The notes under the pieces are model-generated. The model saw nothing but the letters and a program-made list of their open reading frames with translations. It was not told where the DNA came from and did not search any database. A stretch of DNA of 52,945 nt from JBKEDS01 sp047975545. Its GTDB lineage: Bacteria; Bacteroidota; Bacteroidia; Flavobacteriales; Flavobacteriaceae. This document shows positions 47,312-52,945 of the stretch, one piece after another. Every line of letters starts with the position of its first letter. Positions within the stretch are counted from its first letter, which is position 1. Where the stretch lies: positions 1-52,945 of the forward strand of contig JBKEDS010000037.1 in assembly GCA_047975545.1 (NCBI GenBank). The letters are read 5' to 3'. The position numbers and the translations under genes were made by a program.

Positions 47312-50212
47312 TTATTTGTTTACGGTATTTAGTTTGGTTTCGGGCAATAGAGAGTGGAGTAATTCGCTGTTTTTTGTTTGCAAAACCATATAATCCAATA
47401 ACACGCCCGAATCGACCATATAAATTTTTAAGGTTTGTTTGCCTTTGGCGGTTATAGGAATGCTTAGCTGCTTTATTGCTTTGTTGCACAACACGTTTTG
47501 TTTCCATTCCAGGCTTCTGCCCTCGGTTTTAAAGTTAATAATTTCTATGGGATTGTTATTCCATTGTACGGCAATTTTAACCTCGCCATTGGTGGTTAAC
47601 GGGTGTGTTGGAAGTGCAACTAACGATAAAGTGGCCGTAGGGGTAATGGTTTCGGTATAAACGTTGTACTCTAAAAACGGTGCGTTGTTGTAGTTTGAAA
47701 ACGGCTTGGCTCCAAAGGGCAAAGCCTGCATGGTGTTGTTGGAATGTCCCAAGTTCGATAAAAGTTTCCAGTGTGCTTCCGCTTTAGCTTCATTTTTAAT
47801 GAAATTTTCGGCATACCAAACAATTGTTCCGTTTTTTTCGACAATACTGTTTTTGGGAAGGTTTGAATAACTTTCGGAAATATTGATTTGAATATTTTTG
47901 CTAAAATTTTCGGATTCTACCGTGATAATTTCTGAAAGTGGTTTGCCTGTTTGTTGCCATAACCCCCAATTTATGGACACATAAACCCTTTCCTCTAAAG
48001 TTCTATCGTTGGTTAATTTTCCCGAAGCGCGCGAAAGCTTTATCCATTTTGGAGCGTTTGAAAGGTTCCAGGTAGCTTGATTGGCTTTGATTAGAAAGAT
48101 GTCGATAAAATACGATTCCTGGCTGTTAACGCAAAAAGAGGGAAGTATGCTTAAACCTTCTGGCGTTGTTAAGTTGTCTTCAACCGAAAGACCAATAGGG
48201 GTGTTTTTTGTTGAAGCTGGAACTGTAATGTCGGGATTGTCAAAAACGGGAAGCCTACGGGGTTTCATGTCCATTATGCCCTGCCATTTTCCGTTGGATA
48301 ATGTGTTGTACTTTTGGGTTAGCCGCATAATATTATCGTAAGCTCGGTTGGATAAAAATTTATATTTGGAAACACTTTTCCGCCCTTGAACAGCATAAGT
48401 TAAAGCTTTATCGCGATATAAAAACTTTTTGTTCATGTTTGAAGCAGCTTCTATGGGATAGCTTACCAATTGTACAAACGGGCTTTTTAAGTTTTCGGGT
48501 AGTTGCGTTTCAATTGTCCTTGCTTGGTCTTCAATGGTTTGATAGGCTGCTATACGTTGCGAAATTTCATCGCCATTTCCCAAGGTGTTGTAGTTGGATT
48601 TTGAAATTGGTGTTGTGGGCTCGGTTTGGCTCCAGCCCATAAATTCGGGTTTACGCTCAAACGCCAATTGGTAATAAGTGGTTTTAATTTCTGAAATTTT
48701 AGTACCATATTGCTTCCCGAAAATAGCATTAAAAAAATGTTGTTGGTGTTTGGTTACGGCTTCAATGTTTTCAAAATTATCCGCATTATAGGCTATATCT
48801 AAAAATAGTTGGGTACTGTATTCGGCAGGTTTTATGTCGCCTACGTTTAAAATCCAAATTTCCTTATTGTTTAGTTTGTGGGCTTTCATCATTTCTTCCC
48901 AAATTAAATAAGGGTTTGTGGTGTCTAACCATAAGTAGTCGTGAGGCCTGCCCCAGTACGACGCATGGTAATAAACGCCTGCGCCACCCGGTCGTTGTTG
49001 CTCTTCATCATTGCTTAAGGCACGTATGTAGCCGTAATTGTCGTCGGTCCAAACCAGAGTAATATCTTCAGGTACTTCAAGCCCATTTTTGTACAAATCC
49101 AAAACTTCCTTATACACAGTAAAGGCTTGTGGCACTTTGGTAACATCGTTGTTTATATGTTTTTTTAGCATGCCTCTTTGATCGGCAAGTACTTCGGTGA
49201 GCACTTCAACAGCCTCGTCTTTGCTTTTTACGCCTTCCATACCGCTATCGTGTACGCCGCGCATACCAATGGTATAAATACCGTCGATATTTTTGGCCTC
49301 TTTTACACGGTTTTCCCAATAACTATACACATTGGCTTTGTTTGTTTTGTAGTTAAAGCGCCCCCATTGTTCCTTATCCCATTCATCTACATTGTTTCGC
49401 AACATGGGTTCGGCATGCGACGTGCCAATGACGATGTTGTACAGCTCGGCCATTTTTGCATTGCCGGGATAATAGAAAAAAGCTTTGGTGCTTTCGTGCA
49501 TGGCGGGCCAAATGGTGTTGGCATTTAGGCGCAACAGCAATTCAAATATTTTGGCATAGGTTTTCGGGCCAATATCGCCTGTTTCGGGCTCAAAAGTCTT
49601 TGCTGCCCAAGGCTGCAGGCCCCAGTCTTCATCGTTTAAAAAAATGCCGCGGTAGGTAACCGAGGGTTCCTTGCTTTTAAAATCAGGTTGGTGAAGAATC
49701 AACTCGTCCGATATTTTCACTGGCACATCGGCCCACCAACACCAAGGATTCACCCCTATTCGCTTTGAAATATTGAACACACCATAAGCCGTTCCTCTTG
49801 CGTTGGTTCCAGCAATAACCAAGGCTTTTACAATAGTTTTTGTGGGATTGCTAACGGTTTTATAGAGATAGCTTTCCCATTGGGTTTTAAAGTTTTCCGG
49901 TATAACCGATTCACTGATAAATTGACTGACCAATGAAGATGTTAAACCACCAATAACAATAACATTGCCTTTAGCCTCTTTAATATTGGTAATAACTTTT
50001 GGTCTGTAGCTGGTCACATTAAAAATGTCTTCTGCTAATAAATGAGCGCTTATGGAATCTAATGCCAATCCTTTTTCATAGATTATGCTGGCTTTGTTGG
50101 TAGAAGTTACTATTTCAAAACCATTAGTTTCAAAAGGGACGTTTGCGGTGGTTTTGCAAGAAATAAAAAAAAGTATGCACCATGCAAGATTCATTGGTTT
50201 GTTTAGCTTCAT
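47312..50212 (-). CDS. GH115 alpha-glucuronidase, lipoprotein
   Basis: 966 residues. LAWCILFFISC is a lipobox, so the enzyme is probably cell-surface or periplasm-bound. Signatures of GH115 run from ARGTAYGVFNISKRIGVNPWCWWADVPV to YRGIFLNDEDWGLQPWAAKTFEPE, NANTIWPAMHESTKAF, YTIGMRGVHDSGMEG, LVWTDDNYGYIR and YYHASYWGRPHDYLWLDT. It removes glucuronic acid or its methyl ether from internal or terminal positions of xylan-type and arabinogalactan-type glycans. The gene lies 22 bases after GH2 and 2 bases before the esterase-GH43 gene. A second Met at position 7 is an alternative start. Confidence 0.92.
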   Translation of the reverse strand: MKLNKPMNLAWCILFFISCKTTANVPFETNGFEIVTSTNKASIIYEKGLALDSISAHLLAEDIFNVTSYRPKVITNIKEAKGNVIVIGGLTSSLVSQFISESVIPENFKTQWESYLYKTVSNPTKTIVKALVIAGTNARGTAYGVFNISKRIGVNPWCWWADVPVKISDELILHQPDFKSKEPSVTYRGIFLNDEDWGLQPWAAKTFEPETGDIGPKTYAKIFELLLRLNANTIWPAMHESTKAFFYYPGNAKMAELYNIVIGTSHAEPMLRNNVDEWDKEQWGRFNYKTNKANVYSYWENRVKEAKNIDGIYTIGMRGVHDSGMEGVKSKDEAVEVLTEVLADQRGMLKKHINNDVTKVPQAFTVYKEVLDLYKNGLEVPEDITLVWTDDNYGYIRALSNDEEQQRPGGAGVYYHASYWGRPHDYLWLDTTNPYLIWEEMMKAHKLNNKEIWILNVGDIKPAEYSTQLFLDIAYNADNFENIEAVTKHQQHFFNAIFGKQYGTKISEIKTTYYQLAFERKPEFMGWSQTEPTTPISKSNYNTLGNGDEISQRIAAYQTIEDQARTIETQLPENLKSPFVQLVSYPIEAASNMNKKFLYRDKALTYAVQGRKSVSKYKFLSNRAYDNIMRLTQKYNTLSNGKWQGIMDMKPRRLPVFDNPDITVPASTKNTPIGLSVEDNLTTPEGLSILPSFCVNSQESYFIDIFLIKANQATWNLSNAPKWIKLSRASGKLTNDRTLEERVYVSINWGLWQQTGKPLSEIITVESENFSKNIQINISESYSNLPKNSIVEKNGTIVWYAENFIKNEAKAEAHWKLLSNLGHSNNTMQALPFGAKPFSNYNNAPFLEYNVYTETITPTATLSLVALPTHPLTTNGEVKIAVQWNNNPIEIINFKTEGRSLEWKQNVLCNKAIKQLSIPITAKGKQTLKIYMVDSGVLLDYMVLQTKNSELLHSLLPETKLNTVNK

Positions 50213-50234
50213 TTTAATAAGATTTATCGCTAAG

Positions 50235-52625
50235 CTATTTCGTGTTTAATTTTATTTTTGTCGATTTTAATCCCTGAACCGAGGCTTTTAATTCCACTTT
50301 GCCACCTATTTTTCCTGCTCTTAAAATTGCCAATGCAAAGCCATTGTGTAACTGCCGCTTGTTGGTGTTGAACAATTCGTTGCTGTAATGGTCGCCGTTA
50401 TCTACCGCCAAAAGACTGGCGACACCTTCTATTTCAAAAGTCACTTCGCCAGTTACATTGGGCACTTTTCGGCCCTGTTTGTCAATTGCAAATACCTTTA
50501 CATATTGCAAATCCATACCGTTGGCTTCCCAAATTCCATGGTCTTCTACTTCAAATTTTAGAGCCACTGCTAAGCCTGTGGTTTCAGTGGTTTGACGTGC
50601 GACTTCTTTTCCGTTTGTTCGAGCAACGGCCTCTATTTTACCTGCCTGGTATGGTATGTTTTGCCAGGTGATGATGTTCCTATTCTCTTTAGCGGTAGGA
50701 TTTTTTTGAATGCCTATGGATTTTCCATTTACCAAGAGCTCCACTTCTTCGGCATTGGTATAGGTGAAAATATTATAGCTTTTGCCGGCTTCCCGGTTCC
50801 AATGGGCTGAGGTTACTTTTTTGCCGACGGCTATATCGTTCCAGATTTCCTGTTCGCCTTGTCCTTCTTCCAAAACCGCAATTTGTACTATTGGTGTTTT
50901 TGAAAAGGCACTTTTTATTAAATAGGCTTCTGGTAGCGGATGTAACGTGTGGTCGAAAAACGAATAGTTCCAGCCTTTTTTTGGCCAACCGTTCGATTCG
51001 CCCCAATATGCAATGCTTCCCCAATAGGCTAAGCCCACCATTGTATCGTAATCCATATCGTAAAACGGTACTAACAATTGGTTGGGGGTGGCCTCACTTT
51101 GATAGACAATCATATTGGGCTCGTGCTTTAAATACTGCCCATAATTATGGCTTTGGTAATTAAAACTGGTGATTTCGGTAACCGATGCTAATTCTGGTGG
51201 AACAATATTTTCTTCATCGTCAAAACCTTTGTCCCTGCGTTTTAGCGCATTGGCTCTTGAAGGGTACAAGCCAACGGTCGATTTTCGTGTAGGGTCGTAG
51301 CGTTTTGCCAGAACATCCAAAATTTTATAGGAAGTTACGCCCCAATCGCTGGTAGGGTAGCCAGCCAAATCTTCGCGCATTTGAAACTCGTTGCCATAAC
51401 TCCACAGGATAACCGAGGGGTGATTCCGGTCTCTTTTTATCCACTCTGTCATGTGGTTGTACCAAGAGTCTGTCCAAGGTTTACGGCCAATCCAGTAGTC
51501 TTTATTGCTCCATTTATCGTATAATTCATCAACGATTAAAAAGCCTTTTTCGTCGGCGAGATCGTAAAACGCTTCGGAATACGGGTTGTGTGCAGCACGA
51601 ATATGGTTGAAACCGAATTGTTTGAGAACATCAAACTGGTGCGCCATAGCAGTTTCAAAAGCAGCAGCCCCTACGGCACCTAAGTCGTGGTGCAAATTGC
51701 TGCCTTTTAAAAAGGTTTTTTTGCCATTGAGCTTGAAGCCAAACTCGGGTGAAAACTCTAATGTTCTAATTCCAAATCGGTCGCTTACTTTGTCTAAAGT
51801 TTCGCCATCTAACACTAAGCTTACTTCGGCCGTGTAGAGATTTGGGCTTTCGCAAGACCATAATTGCGGATTGCTGATTTTAATTTCTGGCAACTGATTT
51901 TCTTGTGTATGTTTTCTCGTCTTTTTAAATGCCAAAAGCTCCGAACTCCCTACATTTTTTCCATTGGGGGCAAAAATTTCAGCTTTTATTACGACATCTT
52001 CGTACCCATGAAACCCCTGCACCTCTACTTGTACAGCAACTTTAGCATAGGAATCTGTAATTTCGGGCGTGGTAACAAACAAACCGTGGCGTGCTACACT
52101 TATTTCATTCCGAACCAGTAAATGCACATTGCGATATAGGCCGGCTCCTGTGTACCAACGGGAGCCACTGGTGTTGCAATCGGCACGAACGGCCACCACA
52201 TTAGCGCCTTCAAAATTTAAAAGTTCGGTAATGTTAGCTTCAAAACCTAAATAACCATAATCTGCCTCGCCAACTTTTTTTCCGTTTACCCACACATCGC
52301 CGTGAATGGCAATGCCATCAAAATCCAATAAAACTTGCTTGCCTTTCCATTCCGGATTTGCTATAAAAGTTTTTCGGTACCAGCCAACGGTGTTTTGCTT
52401 AAAACCACGACTGGCTTTGGCATTTTCATCCCAGGGCATGTTGATTTGCATGTCGTGCGGAATATCTAAGCTTTGCCAGTTGGAGTCATCAAAATCAGCC
52501 TTTGAGAAGGCTTCGTTATCGTCCTGAATAAACTTCCAATCGAAATTAAACAAGATGTCTTCTCTTGGGTTTTGAGCGTACAAAACATGTACGCTAAACA
52601 TTAATAATACTAATATATTTTTCAT
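50235..52625 (-). CDS. GH2-family glycosidase (beta-galactosidase/glucuronidase type)
   Basis: 796 residues. A signal peptide (MKNILVLLMFSVHVLYAQ) is followed by a sugar-binding jelly roll (about 20-175; SRWYTGAGLYRNVHLL), an immunoglobulin-like domain (about 175-290), and the catalytic barrel: FLKGSNLHHDLGA, FNHIRAAHNPYSEAFYDLADEKGFL, KRDRNHPSVILWSYGNEFQ with acid/base E413, and IVYQSEATPNQL with nucleophile E511. Two C-terminal beta domains follow. GH2 enzymes cut beta-galactose, glucuronic acid, mannose or arabinose; the specificity is not readable. Second in the operon after the rhamnosidase. Confidence 0.92.
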   Translation of the reverse strand: MKNILVLLMFSVHVLYAQNPREDILFNFDWKFIQDDNEAFSKADFDDSNWQSLDIPHDMQINMPWDENAKASRGFKQNTVGWYRKTFIANPEWKGKQVLLDFDGIAIHGDVWVNGKKVGEADYGYLGFEANITELLNFEGANVVAVRADCNTSGSRWYTGAGLYRNVHLLVRNEISVARHGLFVTTPEITDSYAKVAVQVEVQGFHGYEDVVIKAEIFAPNGKNVGSSELLAFKKTRKHTQENQLPEIKISNPQLWSCESPNLYTAEVSLVLDGETLDKVSDRFGIRTLEFSPEFGFKLNGKKTFLKGSNLHHDLGAVGAAAFETAMAHQFDVLKQFGFNHIRAAHNPYSEAFYDLADEKGFLIVDELYDKWSNKDYWIGRKPWTDSWYNHMTEWIKRDRNHPSVILWSYGNEFQMREDLAGYPTSDWGVTSYKILDVLAKRYDPTRKSTVGLYPSRANALKRRDKGFDDEENIVPPELASVTEITSFNYQSHNYGQYLKHEPNMIVYQSEATPNQLLVPFYDMDYDTMVGLAYWGSIAYWGESNGWPKKGWNYSFFDHTLHPLPEAYLIKSAFSKTPIVQIAVLEEGQGEQEIWNDIAVGKKVTSAHWNREAGKSYNIFTYTNAEEVELLVNGKSIGIQKNPTAKENRNIITWQNIPYQAGKIEAVARTNGKEVARQTTETTGLAVALKFEVEDHGIWEANGMDLQYVKVFAIDKQGRKVPNVTGEVTFEIEGVASLLAVDNGDHYSNELFNTNKRQLHNGFALAILRAGKIGGKVELKASVQGLKSTKIKLNTK

Positions 52626-52627
52626 AT

Positions 52628-52945
52628 TTAGTTACTTATTTTCATTTTAAATTCATAATCTCCAGAACCTAACTCGATCATCCTTTTATTGTTTTTTAGG
52701 GTTACTGAAAGAATTCCATTTTGTTTTTTTATATCTCCTTGTTGGTTGGCAGGAACAACAAAAGTTGCCGTGGTATTTGCTGGAATGAAAATATGATAAG
52801 TCACCTCTTTTCCCTCAATACTCCATGCACTTTTAACCATACCGTTTACCGTTTCAACTTGTGCGTTTACGTTGGTTATTTGGGATTGATTTTTAGGCAA
52901 AACTTTACGCAAATCCAACTGAGGCTCAATAATTATTTTTCTAAA
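52628..52945 (-). CDS. Probable GH78 alpha-L-rhamnosidase, C-terminal fragment
   Basis: The frame is open at the window edge (the upstream part is cut). The visible part reads FRKIIIEPQLDLRKV, later VETVNGMVKSAWSIEGKEV, FIPANTTATFVVPA and MIELGSGDYEFKM. This pattern (G-x-V-x-S-x-W, then PANTTA and a final GSG-Y-F) is the C-terminal beta-sandwich of GH78 rhamnosidases. A start cannot be given. It ends 2 bases before GH2 and is the first gene visible in the locus. Confidence 0.78.
   Translation of the reverse strand, partial: FRKIIIEPQLDLRKVLPKNQSQITNVNAQVETVNGMVKSAWSIEGKEVTYHIFIPANTTATFVVPANQQGDIKKQNGILSVTLKNNKRMIELGSGDYEFKMKISN

Overview
The window looks like a chromosome segment of a marine-type member of the Flavobacteriaceae (Bacteroidota). 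Reasons: coding DNA is A+T-rich. Candidate promoters carry the Bacteroidota -7 box TAnnTTTG rather than an E. coli -10 box. Start codons generally lack a Shine-Dalgarno sequence. The gene content is typical of the family: bshC (bacillithiol), YciI, DUF3999/DUF2339, WbqC, DUF5683, a long LepB, HMA-AraC, and a polysaccharide-utilisation cluster. Most genes are on the minus strand; two plus-strand blocks lie at 22-26 kb and 29-37 kb.

Layout. 1-183 is the GC-rich tail of an OmpA-like protein, followed by a strong terminator and a repeat-bearing spacer. 0.6-3.7 kb holds an aminotransferase, a fatty acid desaturase and rsmG. 3.7-9.4 kb holds a TPR protein, a lipoprotein, a YciI protein and the DUF3999/DUF2339 membrane pair. 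9.5-13.1 kb is a compact cluster of an EF-hand-like lipoprotein, a small membrane protein, a YdjI-like SPFH protein with a SHOCT tail and a zinc-ribbon membrane protein, resembling the membrane-stress module of Bacillus. 13.2-17.7 kb is a copper module: a CopZ-like chaperone, CopA ATPase, an AraC regulator fused to a metal-binding HMA domain, then a DUF3124 lipoprotein and a PepSY membrane protein. 17.8-22 kb holds an S1 sulfatase, YggS, 3-hydroxyacyl-CoA dehydrogenase and a Gfo/Idh/MocA oxidoreductase.

22-28.8 kb carries pcm, an NTF2-like secreted protein, smpB, bshC, a TlpA-like thioredoxin, a cold-shock protein, DUF721, a 2H phosphoesterase-like protein and recF. 28.9-37.2 kb is a plus-strand block: YfgM-like TPR protein, ribH, two paralogous small membrane proteins, mutL, two rhomboid proteases and an EEP-family phosphatase. 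A PIN-domain toxin with a 52-residue partner and a secreted protein sit between ribH and the small membrane proteins, in what looks like an insertion. 37.2-45.4 kb is housekeeping on the minus strand: DUF6122, WbqC, lepB, dapB, DUF5683, parB, parA, methylmalonyl-CoA mutase small subunit, FtsB/DivIC-like protein and udk.

45.5-52.9 kb is the downstream part of a polysaccharide-utilisation operon. In transcription order it has a GH78-like rhamnosidase (cut by the window edge), a GH2 glycosidase, a GH115 alpha-glucuronidase and an esterase-GH43 fusion. Together these point to a glucuronic-acid- and rhamnose-bearing, acylated plant or algal glycan. No SusC/SusD pair is inside the window.

The least explained feature is a family of intergenic repeats. 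A 151-bp element occurs in two copies of identical length and about 90% identity (16904-17054 and 23341-23491). It lies beside a second module whose palindrome ends in GGGCTA and supplies the TAG stop codon of three different minus-strand genes.
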